Positions 33,507 to 43,598 are shown, counted from the first letter of the stretch. The stretch: 64,000 bases of DNA from an uncultured Lachnospiraceae bacterium (GCA_946631295.1 CAMOZY010000001.1:62001-126000); one strand, 5' to 3'. Notes: generated from the sequence alone by a model not told the origin. Numbers and translations are program-made.

Positions 33507-35402
33507 CTAAACAGCCTTTTCCTTGATAAGTGTCTTGTCAAGACGCTTCATTACAGCTTCTTCGAGTCTCTTTCCGTTTATGGGTTTCGAAACAAAATCA
33601 TCAAAGCCCTGTCTGATATATTCGTCCCTTGCACCGGTCAGAGCATTAGCTGTTATCGCTATAAATGAGGTTCCGGAATTCTTGACTCTCTCTATCTGTC
33701 TTGCTCTCTTCAGGGCTTCGACTCCGTCCATGTCGGGCATTATATGATCGAGCAGAACCACATCATAACTGTTCCTGGAAAGTTCCTCCAGCATCTCTTT
33801 TCCACCGGCAACCTGACTGGTCCGAACCTCTGTTTCTTTAAGGAGCATAGCTTCAAGCACGCGGTTTATATCATTATCATCAACTATCAGAATCTTTGCA
33901 TCGGGTGCCTTGAAAAGAGGTCCGGTTATCACCTTATCTCCGGACAGCAGATCATCGTCCGAATTATCTACAAGATCCGACTCCTCTGCGATCTTCTGAG
34001 GTATGGTCACGGTAAAGACAGATCCCTTGCCGACATTACTGCTGACCTTTATATCTCCTTCCATCATGTCCGTAAGTTTTGACACTATGGAAAGTCCGAG
34101 ACCGAGCCCCTCTCCGCTTCTTGAATGCACATCGCCGGATCTGTCAAAAGTTCCGAATATGCCTCCAAGTTCCTCTTCCTTTATTCCTATTCCCGTGTCG
34201 GAAACCCTTATCTCCATCTCCACCATTCCGGCAGCGGTTTCCTTTGATCCGACGTACATGCTGACATTACCGTTATCCGTGAACTTGATACCGTTATCTA
34301 TCAGATTGATCATGATCTGTCGTATTCTGACACAGTCTCCGACAAGCATCTCAGGGACAAGCGACCCAAGATCACAGCTTAAGTTCAGTCCTTTCCTTTC
34401 TGCAGCAGGCTGACACAGCTTGAAGATCTCCCTTACAAGAGTCTCAACCTTATAAGGTGCATTTACTATCTCAAGCTTTCCTGCCTCGATATCGGAGTAA
34501 TCAAGGATCTTGTTGATAGTATCCATAAGGCTTTTTCCGGCAGTTGCAATATCACGTGCATATCCGGTTATATATTCGTCGCTGCTCTCCCTGAGGATCA
34601 TTTCATCCATTCCGAGAACTGTATTCATCGGAGTCTTTATCTCGCGGGATATGGACCTGAGGAATTCACTCTTGATCCTCTTTGCTTTTTCGGATTCGAT
34701 CCTGCAGGAATCAAGCTCGATCAGTGTTTCCTGAAGATGTGCATAATCAGGTGTCTCCACAAAAAGAAGTATTATAAGCACGCTGATCGATCCGAAGAAG
34801 AATGTAAGAAGCGTCCCCGGAAAAACAAGCGCCTGAAGAAGTGTACCGAATATTATGAATACAAATCCGGAAAAAGAAAGAATTTCCCTGAGTTCAAGAT
34901 TCTTATGATGGATCAGGGCATACATGAAACCGTATGTCACGAAATAGAAAGTCGGAATATAGCACAGATAGTGAAGAGGACCGAACATATAGTTCATGTT
35001 CTCATCAAAATAGAATATCCATCCCGTCTTAAGATTGACGGCCAAAACTATCGTGTAAGCAATGGCAATACCAAAGTTCACCTTTGCCAAAATCTTAAAG
35101 GCTCTTGTCATCTCGCCGACAAAAGCTTCCGCATATCTCAGATATGCATAGCCGCTTACCGCGGCAAAAAAGAAATAGATCGTGTTGGAAAGCAGAACAA
35201 CCGCATAAGGAAAAACATCACTGTGATTGATGGTCACAGCACCGAAGATATCAAACACAAGTCCGCCAAGGACAGAGATCATCAGGATCAGAAATCTCTT
35301 ATATCTGTCAGTCCTTTTTCTGCGCATCAGAATAAGACACGCAATGGATATGACCATAAAACAGACGGAAGCTGATTCAAATGAAATGTTGTACTGATTC
35401 AT
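33507..35402 (-). CDS. Hybrid histidine kinase with His-to-Arg phosphoacceptor substitution
   Basis: A 631-residue membrane protein. About seven N-terminal helices (residues 8-215) precede a HisKA-type dimerisation helix, a HATPase domain (about 360-480) and a receiver domain (about 510-625). The H-box reads SISREIKTPMN where SHEIRTPMN is expected. The phosphoacceptor His is Arg253, encoded CGC (His would be CAC). The N-box NLIDNGIKFT, DTGIGI and GLGLGLSIV are intact, and the receiver keeps LLDHIMPDMDG with Asp552 and the KP pair. Autophosphorylation at the usual site is therefore not possible, although ATP binding and the receiver look functional. The start codon has no nearby Shine-Dalgarno; see the leader entry. 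Confidence 0.9.
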   Translation of the reverse strand: MNQYNISFESASVCFMVISIACLILMRRKRTDRYKRFLILMISVLGGLVFDIFGAVTINHSDVFPYAVVLLSNTIYFFFAAVSGYAYLRYAEAFVGEMTRAFKILAKVNFGIAIAYTIVLAVNLKTGWIFYFDENMNYMFGPLHYLCYIPTFYFVTYGFMYALIHHKNLELREILSFSGFVFIIFGTLLQALVFPGTLLTFFFGSISVLIILLFVETPDYAHLQETLIELDSCRIESEKAKRIKSEFLRSISREIKTPMNTVLGMDEMILRESSDEYITGYARDIATAGKSLMDTINKILDYSDIEAGKLEIVNAPYKVETLVREIFKLCQPAAERKGLNLSCDLGSLVPEMLVGDCVRIRQIMINLIDNGIKFTDNGNVSMYVGSKETAAGMVEMEIRVSDTGIGIKEEELGGIFGTFDRSGDVHSRSGEGLGLGLSIVSKLTDMMEGDIKVSSNVGKGSVFTVTIPQKIAEESDLVDNSDDDLLSGDKVITGPLFKAPDAKILIVDDNDINRVLEAMLLKETEVRTSQVAGGKEMLEELSRNSYDVVLLDHIMPDMDGVEALKRARQIERVKNSGTSFIAITANALTGARDEYIRQGFDDFVSKPINGKRLEEAVMKRLDKTLIKEKAV

Positions 35403-35420
35403 TCAGTCTTGTTCATTCAT

Positions 35421-35460
35421 GCGAAAGAACAAAGATGTTCTGCGCAGCGGAATCCTCCTT
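35421..35460 (-). promoter_or_regulatory. Strong Shine-Dalgarno and hairpin distant from the kinase start
   Basis: AAGGAGG (35460-35454) lies 51 bases before the kinase ATG. An imperfect stem GCG..AGAACA/TGTTCT.CGC (35421-35445) sits between them. TGA is the in-frame codon just before the ATG, so no upstream in-frame start exists. Confidence 0.45.
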
Positions 35461-35535
35461 CAGATTTTTAACCGCATATATTATATGATATTTTCAGGCA
35501 AAATACCATTTTAGTATTTAGGCCAGGCAACAAAA

Positions 35536-35566
35536 TACCCGGGAAGCGCAAAACGCCTTCCGGGTA
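35536..35566 (-). terminator. Terminator hairpin of the mannan operon
   Basis: A long stem TACCCGGGAAGCG/CGCCTTCCGGGTA with one mismatch has a 5-base loop and is followed on the minus strand by TATTTTGTT. It lies just after the GH36 gene. Confidence 0.75.
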
Positions 35567-35588
35567 TGGATCACATGCCTTTTATTTT

Positions 35589-37892
35589 TCAGTTTTCTCT
35601 TTCTGTTATCTCAAGCATCATCTGTCCGTATTCGCCCCACAGAACCGGCATCAGGATTCCCGCATTCATAAGGCTTCTTCCGCTCACGCAGCCCGGAGCA
35701 AAAACATTCCATGCATGCTTTTTTCCATGGCTGCAGAATCTGCTGCCTTCTGTATCCGCACCGATAAGTTTCAGATCATATCTTTTTTCGGGGTCAAGAC
35801 CCTTAAGCTTAATGAGTCTCTTTCCGGTCTGAGGTGAGCCCTTACACTGGACATATGTAAGAAGCGCCCTCTTTTTATCCTTGGCCACGGACATCCACGC
35901 ATCATATAGCCCTATATCGGAAACTCTGGCGATACGGTAATAATCCCCTTCTCTAACAATGTCGCCTACTCTGTGGTATATCGCCACCTGTTCAGGGATG
36001 GCCGCTCTCTCTTCATCAGGAATGGCTGTAATATCAAGTTCATATCCAAAAGTTCCGGAAAGAGCAACTGCGCCCCTTACATCAAATGGCATGACTCTTC
36101 CGGATATATGATTGGGAGATGCCGAAACATGCGCTCCCATCGTACTGAGAGGATAGATCATCTCAGTTCCGGCCTGAATTGATAGTCTCTCGTATGCATC
36201 GGTATCATCCGAACACCAAATCTGAGGTGAGAAGAAGAGCATTCCTGCATCATACCTTGCTCCTCCTCCTGAGCAGTTCTCAAGGAGAAGATCCGGGAAC
36301 TCTTCAAGAAGCCTTCCCTGCAGCTCGTAAACTCCGAGTGTGTACAGATAGGAGAGCCTTCCCATCTCACTTCCCTTAAGCCCCAGACTGCCAAGATCTG
36401 CCAGCTGTCTGTTCATATCCCACTTTACATATGATATGTCAGCGCTCCTTAGGATCTTTGCAACGCATTCATATACATAGTCCCTGACTTCACTCCTTGT
36501 AATGTCCAGAACATACTGATTCCTGATCCTTGTGGGAACTCTTCCGGGAGAGCTGATAGCCCAATCGGGGTGAGCACGGTACAGATCAGAATCAGGAGAG
36601 ATCATCTCCGGCTCAAACCATATTCCGAATTTCATACCGATCTTTTCAAGTTCATCGGATAATCTCTTTATACCGCCGGGAAGTTTCTTCTCATTGACAT
36701 GCCAGTCACCGAGTGAGGAATTGTCATCATCACGCTTGCCAAACCATCCGTCATCCATGACAAGCATTTCGATGCCGTATTTTTTTGCATCGCTCGCTAT
36801 TGCAAGAAGCTTCTCCGTATTGAAATTAAAATATGTCGCTTCCCAGTTGTTGATAAGAACAGGACGTTCCATGTGAAGATATGGGCTTCTGATCAGATGC
36901 GAGCGGTAAAGATCATGGAATATATGACTCATTCCGTCGAAGCCTTCTTCCGTAAAAACAAGAACTGCCTCGGGAGCCTGAAATGATTCGCCGGGTTTAA
37001 GATCCCAGGTGAAATGCTCGGGGCTGATACCGATATATGACCTTACAGTTTCAAACTGGTCCATTCCGGCTCCGCATACAAAATTTCCGGACCAGATAAG
37101 ATTCTGGGCATATACGGTGCCATGAGAGTCATCTGTATTCTTTTCGCACAGCGCAGAAAAAGGCTGGAACTGATGGGAGCTCTCGCCTCTTGTTGAATAG
37201 ACTTCAGAATTGCCTCTTGAAATGGGCCTTCTGTCCAGTCTTCTCTCCCTTGCCCAGCTTCCCGATAATGTAATAAGTTCGGGCTGATGATTGCCGAATG
37301 CGCTAAGATCAAGATCCAGGTTACTGCTGAGAAGTCTGTCAATCATGACAGTGGTGTCAGAATTATTGACCACCTTTACACTCTTTACAATGGCATCGCT
37401 GTCTTCGAATACCGAATAGGAAAGAAATGCTCTTATCCCGAGAACCTTTTCTTCAAGCTCTATTTCAAGACATGCAGCCTTAGAATCTCCGGCAAAAGTT
37501 GCCGGCATCCTTACTTTCCTTCCGTCAGCCATGAAGGCATACATATCTTCCTTGGTTTCGGATATTCTGTAAGAAACATACGTAAACAATGACGAATCAT
37601 GTCCATCAGGATCACGCAGGGTTATGGCAGGGGTTCTGTAATCTCCTGTTCCTCCGGAAGGAAATTCCAGTCTTGCCTTATCAAAATAGCAGCCTCTGTC
37701 CCTGTCATTTCTTGAAGGAACCGAAGGATTCTCTTTTCCGCCTATAAGGTAAAAAAGATCATCCCTTCCGACCCTGCTGCCGTAATATACATTATTCAGA
37801 AAACCTTCTTCATCAACCACGGCAAGGCACATGGTAGTATTTGCGGTTTCTATGAAAAACAGTCTGTTTTCTTCATCATAAAATATTCCCAT
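35589..37892 (-). CDS. Alpha-galactosidase, GH36
   Basis: A 767-residue enzyme. An N-terminal beta-supersandwich (about 1-330) is followed by the catalytic barrel with DDGWFG, KFGIWFEPEM, the nucleophile Asp492 in YVKWDMN, ENCSGGG and the acid/base Asp562 in CSDDTDA. It removes alpha-1,6-galactose side groups from galactomannan or raffinose-family oligosaccharides. The start is moved to ATG 37892 because GGAGG precedes it by 5 bases and would lie inside the track's coding region. No signal peptide, so it acts inside the cell on imported oligosaccharides. Last gene of the mannan operon and followed by its terminator. Confidence 0.95.
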   Translation of the reverse strand: MGIFYDEENRLFFIETANTTMCLAVVDEEGFLNNVYYGSRVGRDDLFYLIGGKENPSVPSRNDRDRGCYFDKARLEFPSGGTGDYRTPAITLRDPDGHDSSLFTYVSYRISETKEDMYAFMADGRKVRMPATFAGDSKAACLEIELEEKVLGIRAFLSYSVFEDSDAIVKSVKVVNNSDTTVMIDRLLSSNLDLDLSAFGNHQPELITLSGSWARERRLDRRPISRGNSEVYSTRGESSHQFQPFSALCEKNTDDSHGTVYAQNLIWSGNFVCGAGMDQFETVRSYIGISPEHFTWDLKPGESFQAPEAVLVFTEEGFDGMSHIFHDLYRSHLIRSPYLHMERPVLINNWEATYFNFNTEKLLAIASDAKKYGIEMLVMDDGWFGKRDDDNSSLGDWHVNEKKLPGGIKRLSDELEKIGMKFGIWFEPEMISPDSDLYRAHPDWAISSPGRVPTRIRNQYVLDITRSEVRDYVYECVAKILRSADISYVKWDMNRQLADLGSLGLKGSEMGRLSYLYTLGVYELQGRLLEEFPDLLLENCSGGGARYDAGMLFFSPQIWCSDDTDAYERLSIQAGTEMIYPLSTMGAHVSASPNHISGRVMPFDVRGAVALSGTFGYELDITAIPDEERAAIPEQVAIYHRVGDIVREGDYYRIARVSDIGLYDAWMSVAKDKKRALLTYVQCKGSPQTGKRLIKLKGLDPEKRYDLKLIGADTEGSRFCSHGKKHAWNVFAPGCVSGRSLMNAGILMPVLWGEYGQMMLEITEREN

Positions 37893-37937
37893 TTTATCCT
37901 CCATGGCAGTAAGAGTCTGTAACAGACCGGGCAGATA

Positions 37938-38915
37938 TCAGTCAGCCTTTCTGGTCAGATAGAACTCCTTAAGTGTTTCCTCTGCAGGCTTTCCAAAGAT
38001 ACCAAATCCCACATCGGTCTTCGGGTCAAAGGGCCATCTGCATACAGCAACCTGATCCCACCAGAAATATCCGGCAAACCAGGGGATGTCCCATGTAGCC
38101 TCCATTGCTGTTCTGTAGAAATCCGACTGTTCCTCAAGAGAAAGTCCCTTCTCCGCCTTGGGTCTGTAATCAAAAGGATATGCAGAGCATCCGCGTTCGG
38201 AACGCATTCCTATCTCGGAAAACATGACAGGCTTTCCGAATTTTTTGTGGCATGCTTCCACCGCCTTCATCTGAACCGCCCAGCCTTTTCTCATATCATC
38301 GGCAGAAACATGTTCTCCGTCAGTCACTGCATAGTAAGCAGAAATACCGACGATATCAACATCCGAGAGCCAGTCAAAATCCAGTTCATCGCCATGGTTG
38401 ATATTGTGCATCAGCTTTCCATGATATATGCTGCGGACCTTTTCTATCATCTTCCTGCAGTGATCTGTCTGTGCATCCATTCCGGCCATCTCACATCCGG
38501 TACAGAGCATTTCACAGCCGTTCATTTCAGCGATCCTTGCATAGTGTGACATGAAAGCTGTATAGGATTCAAACCACTTATCCCACAAGGACATATTATC
38601 GAGAGGGAAGGAAACATGCGCTCTCCAGATTCCGTCAAGGCAGTCAACCATCGGCTTGAGACACACTTTAAGTCCGAGATCCTTCGCGGTTCTTATGGCA
38701 TAGATAACATCCTCGTCAGTCTGGGTTCTTCCGTATACGGGATGGATACTGAGTGAATGATATGTATCCATGTAATTGTTAACAGTGATGCAGATCCAGT
38801 CACAGCCATCGGAAGCAAGTCTCTTCATGGTCTCTCTGGCTTCCTGTGTCATATAATCTCCGGGGCGTGAATTAAATCCCCAGCTGAATCCTCTGCAGAA
38901 TATTTCCCTGTTCAT
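37938..38915 (-). CDS. Intracellular beta-mannanase, GH113
   Basis: A 325-residue TIM-barrel protein with the GH113 pattern: RGFSWGFNSRPGDY at the N terminus, CLKPMVDCLDG, the likely acid/base Glu142 in CTGCEMAG and the likely nucleophile Glu234 in VMFSEIGMRS. GH113 enzymes cleave beta-1,4-mannosidic bonds of mannooligosaccharides. There is no signal peptide, so it probably trims imported oligosaccharides rather than polymeric mannan. Neighbours (GH36, ManA, CE17, two GH130s and an epimerase) fit this fully. The catalytic assignments follow the family pattern and were not checked by alignment. Confidence 0.88.
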   Translation of the reverse strand: MNREIFCRGFSWGFNSRPGDYMTQEARETMKRLASDGCDWICITVNNYMDTYHSLSIHPVYGRTQTDEDVIYAIRTAKDLGLKVCLKPMVDCLDGIWRAHVSFPLDNMSLWDKWFESYTAFMSHYARIAEMNGCEMLCTGCEMAGMDAQTDHCRKMIEKVRSIYHGKLMHNINHGDELDFDWLSDVDIVGISAYYAVTDGEHVSADDMRKGWAVQMKAVEACHKKFGKPVMFSEIGMRSERGCSAYPFDYRPKAEKGLSLEEQSDFYRTAMEATWDIPWFAGYFWWDQVAVCRWPFDPKTDVGFGIFGKPAEETLKEFYLTRKAD

Positions 38916-38932
38916 AATGAAATCCTTCCAAT

Positions 38933-38956
38933 GCGGAATCTCATCCGCTTTTTTTT
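38933..38956 (+). terminator. Plus-strand terminator between ManA and GH113 genes (antisense to the operon)
   Basis: The stem GCGGA/TCCGC has a 6-base loop and is followed on the plus strand by T8. No plus-strand gene lies upstream, so it may stop antisense transcription through the operon. Confidence 0.5.
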
Positions 38957-38965
38957 GTTTGCAGC

Positions 38966-39910
38966 CTACGCAGGCATGCAGGATATGATAAGCTCCATAT
39001 CTCCGGAAAGTTCAACCCGCTTTGCTCCTTCGGCGGTTATAAGCATATGACTTCCTTTTTTGACATCAGTGTCATAAATCTTTCCGCTTCCTTTTATTAC
39101 AGTCGCACATAAAAAGCCGGCTTCAGAGCTGAAAGAAAACTCACCCTTTACGGAAATTTCGGCTACTTTGTAATGATTGCAGGAAATAAGTTCATTCACC
39201 GAATTGTCAGCCATATTACCGGTTTTTATAACCTGCTTATCCTCAGGAAGAGCCGGAACGGTTATGACATCCTTGCTCTGATCAAGATGTAACTGTCTGG
39301 GTTTTCCGTTCTGAAGCCTTCCGTAATCATAAAGTCTGTAGGTTATGTCACTGGACTGCTGAGTTTCGAGAACGCATACACCGCCTGTTATCGCATGGAC
39401 CGTTCCGGGTTCTATCTGAATCATATCTCCGGGCTTTATCTTAACTCTGCGTATCAGTCTGTCCCATTCTCCGTTATCGATCATACGGATCAGTTCTTCC
39501 TTACTCTCAGCGTTATGTCCGGCAACCAGCTCTCCGTTTTCGGGGCAGTCCAGAACGTACCAGCATTCTGTCTTTCCGAGCGATCCGTTTTCATGCACTC
39601 CGGCATATTTATCATCAGGGTGTACCTGTATGCTAAGATCATCCCTGGCATCAATGATCTTGATAAGAAGAGGGAATCTGTCACCGGATGCATTTCCGAA
39701 TAGTTCCCTGTGTTCATCCCACAATTCCGAAAGTTTTTTCCCGTTGTATTCTCCGCCGCAGGCAACGCTTTCTCCGGATGGATGAGCTGAAATACCCCAG
39801 CATTCTCCGATATCATCACCCGGTTCATCATACCCGAACTCATCGCGAAGTCTTGTTCCGCCCCATATGGTATGAGAAAAATATGGTTTTAACATAATAA
39901 ACTTTTCCAC
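38966..39910 (-). CDS. manA: Mannose-6-phosphate isomerase, type I
   Basis: A 314-residue cupin metalloenzyme converting mannose-6-phosphate to fructose-6-phosphate. Zinc ligands are visible at Gln95 and His97 (IQVHPDD), Glu115 (KTECWYVL) and His172 (PGTVHAI). The N terminus HTIWGGTRL is standard for the short Firmicutes form. The start is GTG 39910, with GGAGG 9 bases upstream; an in-frame ATG lies five codons later. It takes mannose-1-phosphate-derived mannose-6-phosphate from the GH130 reactions to glycolysis. A phosphomannomutase is needed between them and is not encoded here. Confidence 0.95.
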   Translation of the reverse strand: MEKFIMLKPYFSHTIWGGTRLRDEFGYDEPGDDIGECWGISAHPSGESVACGGEYNGKKLSELWDEHRELFGNASGDRFPLLIKIIDARDDLSIQVHPDDKYAGVHENGSLGKTECWYVLDCPENGELVAGHNAESKEELIRMIDNGEWDRLIRRVKIKPGDMIQIEPGTVHAITGGVCVLETQQSSDITYRLYDYGRLQNGKPRQLHLDQSKDVITVPALPEDKQVIKTGNMADNSVNELISCNHYKVAEISVKGEFSFSSEAGFLCATVIKGSGKIYDTDVKKGSHMLITAEGAKRVELSGDMELIISCMPA

Positions 39911-39961
39911 TGATCTGTTCCTCCAGCTGACATATCGGAATAGGCCGGATATGTTCTTTTT

Positions 39962-41110
39962 TTATTTGGAAGATCTTCCCGATGCGATCACGGAAGCAAG
40001 ATAAAACGGAAGTGCATCTGAGGTATGAGTATCTGTCAGTTCTATCCTTATGGTATGTTCTTTATTCTCACCATGATCAAGAACCGTTTCTGTGACAAGC
40101 TTATCTCCCCAGGTCTCCTTAAAATCGGCATCGAGGATCATTTTAGTCTCAGGGTTGCCGTCAAGGATAAGAGTTGCTGCGGGAGCAGGCTTTTGTATGG
40201 TCTTGCGGTACTGCACACCGATGCACGAACCATATACCTTAAATACGATATATGATCCCTTCTCCGTGGCAGTCCAGCCCTTTCTGAAAATATCGGTGAT
40301 AACTTCCTGAGGAAGGTGGTCCTTTTCAAAGCCCTTACAGTCAGCGACCATTCCGGAACAGTTGTCATTTCTGTATCTTACGGAATCCTCATAAGCGTTG
40401 GCCGTTTCCGGAGAAGGCATATCTCCTTCCGGTGCATCTTCTTCATCCATATGCATTCGGATATCTTCCAAAACAGAAATAATAACAGATGCAACCAGTG
40501 AATGTCCAATATCATTGGGATGAAGATCGTCATGTGTTATGACACGGTTTTCAAGTCTTCCGCTTTCAAGTTCCGGATAGATCACCTGCTGCATGGAAAC
40601 CGCAGGAACATCATATCTTCTTGCAACCTTAGAATGCTGAAGCTGTGCATTACCGCCATCGTCATATCTGACATTGTGGATCAGCATCAGTGCTCTTGAA
40701 GGATCCGATAAAAGTATCTTCCTTATAAGGCCTTCGTAGGTTTCATGAAAATGTTCGGTCGCTTCATCATTTACAGAGAATTCCACAAAGCATATATCGG
40801 GATCGTATATGAGCAGATCCGAATCAGCCCTTGCACATCCGAACTGCGAATCGGTAGCACCTATCCCGGCATTTACATATACAACCTCTGCCTTCGGAAA
40901 GCTTTCTGAAAACCATTCATAGACCTTGTGTGCATAGCATTTATCAGGATGCGTGGCAACACTTCCCTGGGTGATGGAACCACCCAGAAAACCAACGGTG
41001 ATCTTTTCACCGGCTGCAGCCCTTTTCATAACTTCCCTGATCCTGTGAAGGTTACCCCTGTTTGATACCGCCTTCGAATAATCAACATTAGGGATCTTTT
41101 CAGTTATCAT
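39962..41110 (-). CDS. Carbohydrate acetylesterase, CE17-like (SGNH hydrolase with C-terminal carbohydrate-binding domain)
   Basis: A 382-residue protein. An SGNH domain (about residues 35-215) has the catalytic Ser45 in [17 protein letters not shown] (block III Asn) and the Asp194/His197 pair in DDLHPN. A C-terminal beta-rich domain (about 245-380) follows, as in the two-domain mannan acetylesterase of Roseburia intestinalis that founded CE17. It should remove O-acetyl groups from mannooligosaccharides. It lacks a signal peptide. GGAG lies 6 bases before the ATG, which overlaps the GH130_1 stop as ATGA, coupling the two. Assignment to CE17 rather than another SGNH family rests on the domain order and mannan context. 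Confidence 0.85.
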   Translation of the reverse strand: MITEKIPNVDYSKAVSNRGNLHRIREVMKRAAAGEKITVGFLGGSITQGSVATHPDKCYAHKVYEWFSESFPKAEVVYVNAGIGATDSQFGCARADSDLLIYDPDICFVEFSVNDEATEHFHETYEGLIRKILLSDPSRALMLIHNVRYDDGGNAQLQHSKVARRYDVPAVSMQQVIYPELESGRLENRVITHDDLHPNDIGHSLVASVIISVLEDIRMHMDEEDAPEGDMPSPETANAYEDSVRYRNDNCSGMVADCKGFEKDHLPQEVITDIFRKGWTATEKGSYIVFKVYGSCIGVQYRKTIQKPAPAATLILDGNPETKMILDADFKETWGDKLVTETVLDHGENKEHTIRIELTDTHTSDALPFYLASVIASGRSSK

Positions 41111-42288
41111 AATTTTCTCCCAAAAAGCGCTTCGTTCTTCTCAATAAGTTCTATTCTCTGTCTCACGCACTGAGCACTGTGTCCGGGATCCTGAGGGGTG
41201 TTGAATACATAATCCTCAAGTCTTTCAAGCGATGTGCCGGCAACATGAAGTCTTGTGTCGGATGATGCATAATAGATAAACACATCTCCCATCTCATTTA
41301 CAACAGCACCGTTTGTAAAGACAACATTGCTGACATCTCCGGTCCTCTCAAATCCTCTGGGACCTATGAGAAGTCCGGAAGGCTCTGCTATCACTCTCGC
41401 AGGATCATCAAGTGCCGTTGCGAAAGCATAAATGACATATCTTAGTCCCGCTGCGGTATTTCTTACTCCGTGTGCGATATGTATCCATCCTTTTTCCGTT
41501 TTGATAGGAACTGCGCCTGCACCGTTCTTGACTTCGGTAATGGTGTGATACTTGCGAAGCGATGTGAGTCTTTCCTCTTCTATCACCGCATGCTCTATAT
41601 CATCGCACAATCCAAAGCCTATTCCGCCGCCTGAACCGGTATTAATAAAGTCATCCATCGGCCTTGTATAGAATGCATACTTGCCGTTTACGAATTCGGG
41701 AAGCAGACAGCAGTTTCTCTGCTGGGGGCTGTTAATAGTCTTAAGATTATCAAGTCTCTCCCAGTGTTCAAGGTCCTTAGTCCTTACAATACCTGCGGCT
41801 GCAACCGCAGCAGAAAGATCATCGGACTGGGTATCCTTGCTCTCAGAACAGTAAATGCCGTATATATACCCGTCCTCATGAAGAGTAAGCCTCATGTCAT
41901 ACGCATTGACCTCTTCGGGGAAACGTGAATCATCGATAAGGATGGGCTTTCCCCTGAACCTGAATCCATCTACCGGGCTGTCGCTTTCCGCTATCGCAAA
42001 GAAAGACTTTCTGTCATCACCCTCTATTCTGGGACAGAGAATATATTTTCCGTTAAGATACAGAGCTCCGGAATTAAATACTGCATTGATCCCGAGTCTT
42101 TTTTCAAAGAAAGGATTAGTCTCATCATCAAGGTCATACTGCCACTCGATGGGAACGCTCTCTCTTGTCAGTACAGGATTGACATATCTGTCATAAATCC
42201 CGTTATACATATCATCATCTATATGATTTTTTCTGGACAGATATACTTCCTGTTTTGCTTTCAGTTCAAAATATTTCTGATGGATCAT
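41107..42288 (-). CDS. Mannosylglucose phosphorylase, GH130 subfamily 1
   Basis: A 393-residue five-bladed propeller enzyme. The order [41 protein letters not shown] and [11 protein letters not shown] follows the subfamily that phosphorolyses 4-O-beta-mannosyl-glucose to mannose-1-phosphate and glucose. The start is placed at ATG 42288, 8 bases after GAGG; the track GTG at 42297 lies too close to that site. It acts on the product of the cellobiose 2-epimerase encoded immediately upstream, with 13 bases between the two genes. Length fits the subfamily (about 390). Subfamily is called from remembered sequence pattern. Confidence 0.9.
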   Translation of the reverse strand: MIHQKYFELKAKQEVYLSRKNHIDDDMYNGIYDRYVNPVLTRESVPIEWQYDLDDETNPFFEKRLGINAVFNSGALYLNGKYILCPRIEGDDRKSFFAIAESDSPVDGFRFRGKPILIDDSRFPEEVNAYDMRLTLHEDGYIYGIYCSESKDTQSDDLSAAVAAAGIVRTKDLEHWERLDNLKTINSPQQRNCCLLPEFVNGKYAFYTRPMDDFINTGSGGGIGFGLCDDIEHAVIEEERLTSLRKYHTITEVKNGAGAVPIKTEKGWIHIAHGVRNTAAGLRYVIYAFATALDDPARVIAEPSGLLIGPRGFERTGDVSNVVFTNGAVVNEMGDVFIYYASSDTRLHVAGTSLERLEDYVFNTPQDPGHSAQCVRQRIELIEKNEALFGRKL

Positions 42289-42301
42289 GTCATTCACCTC
42301 A

Positions 42302-43540
42302 TCATAAACGTCCGGTTTTATCGGCTCTTATGAGTTCCATACACATTCTTCCGTTGTGGTAAGGGCATTTCCATTCCTCAACCATAGCTTCTGAAGGATC
42401 GGGATTGCCATCCTTATCCACGCGGTAGAACCACTCGCTTCCGTTCCTCTTATCGAATACGTACTCCTTGATAAAGTCAAGCTGGTGTATTGCGGCATCA
42501 AGATAATCCGTATGAGAGTTATCCCTCAGAAATCCGTTCAGAAATCCAAGTACCGTTTCAGCCTGTACCCACCAGTCACGTCTTTCATTGACCACGCCGT
42601 TTTCGCTCTCTGCGGGAAGAGATCTTCCGTCAAAAGCTGATTTAAATATCCTGTCTGTAAGGTCTGTGGTAATGGGTCTGATCTTTTCCTTAAGCCCTTC
42701 ATCACCAAGGATATCGATTCCCTTGTCCATAAGCCATGCGGTCTCGATATCATGACCGAATGAATGAAGATCTATTATCGACTTGAAATCATTATCAAAG
42801 AAAACATTCAGCCTGTGTAACTTAGGACAATAGATTTTTTTCTCAAACACATCACAGATATCACCTATAAGATTTCTGACACGCTTGTCACCTGTGATCC
42901 TGAAAAGCTCCGTATAGGCCTCAAACACATGAAGAAGTGTGTTCATGGTGCGGTCTGCCATAACTCCGTTCTCGGAAAGCTTGTCATTTTCTTCAGGCCC
43001 AAAATCAGCGCTCTGTGCCTCCAGATATCCGATATCATCCCTGCATTTTGTTTCGATCGTTTCAAGAAGGTTCCACGCAAGGTCAAGTGCTTCACCCTCG
43101 CCCGAAGCATCATGATAGGATGACAGGGCATATATGGCAAAAGCCTGATTATATGTGTGCTTCGTCGTATCTGAAGGTTCGCCCGTAAAATTAACGGACC
43201 AGAACACTCCGCCGTTATTCTGATCGATACATTTATCCTTCAGAAAAAGATAACCGTGGCGTGCAAGTGCCAGAACTTCTTCCGGGGCTATGCCGTACTC
43301 TTTCATCTTATCTTCTGTAAGAAAACCATCCTTATACAGAAGATAGATGTTCGAGAAAAACCATGTAATGCGGCTGTTCAGTATGCATCCCTTATCGGCA
43401 AGCGGATCCGTTTCAAGTTCATACGATACGTATCCGTAGAATCCGCCATTTTCATCATCGCGGAGATTCTTCCAGAAGGGAAGGAGCTTACCCAGAAGAT
43501 GATCGGTTGCCCATTCGGACATATGTCTTAGCTGTTCCAT
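42302..43540 (-). CDS. Cellobiose 2-epimerase (mannobiose 2-epimerase), AGE family
   Basis: A 412-residue alpha/alpha-barrel protein of the N-acylglucosamine/cellobiose 2-epimerase superfamily. Visible features: the N-terminal [16 protein letters not shown], the NGGVFWSV strand, [14 protein letters not shown]-type helix with the conserved His, [11 protein letters not shown] with the catalytic His, and the [16 protein letters not shown] helix. It converts the reducing-end mannose of mannobiose to glucose (and cellobiose to glucosyl-mannose). The product feeds GH130_1, encoded next. The neighbouring GH130 genes favour mannobiose as the physiological substrate. Confidence 0.95.
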   Translation of the reverse strand: MEQLRHMSEWATDHLLGKLLPFWKNLRDDENGGFYGYVSYELETDPLADKGCILNSRITWFFSNIYLLYKDGFLTEDKMKEYGIAPEEVLALARHGYLFLKDKCIDQNNGGVFWSVNFTGEPSDTTKHTYNQAFAIYALSSYHDASGEGEALDLAWNLLETIETKCRDDIGYLEAQSADFGPEENDKLSENGVMADRTMNTLLHVFEAYTELFRITGDKRVRNLIGDICDVFEKKIYCPKLHRLNVFFDNDFKSIIDLHSFGHDIETAWLMDKGIDILGDEGLKEKIRPITTDLTDRIFKSAFDGRSLPAESENGVVNERRDWWVQAETVLGFLNGFLRDNSHTDYLDAAIHQLDFIKEYVFDKRNGSEWFYRVDKDGNPDPSEAMVEEWKCPYHNGRMCMELIRADKTGRL

Positions 43541-43569
43541 ATTAACTCATAACTCCCATCCGGTAACAC

Positions 43570-43598
43570 GCCGCTGCATGCAGCATGCAGGCAGCGGC
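43570..43598 (-). other. Intercistronic hairpin between GH130_2 and epimerase genes
   Basis: The perfect 8-bp stem GCCGCTGC/GCAGCGGC encloses ATGCAGCATGCAG. No T tract follows. It lies 7 bases after the GH130_2 stop and could stabilise that upstream message or attenuate the distal genes. Confidence 0.6.

Noticed and set aside
34737-35375. 212-residue plus-strand ORF opposite the hybrid kinase
   Set aside because: It is a shadow of the membrane-helix region of the kinase, with basic low-complexity translation and no start signal.
41118-41129. AAAGCGCTTCG in the GH130_1 gene, resembling the ABC operators
   Set aside because: It is inside the last codons of a coding sequence, far from any promoter, and lacks the flanking TG/CA match of the two real sites.
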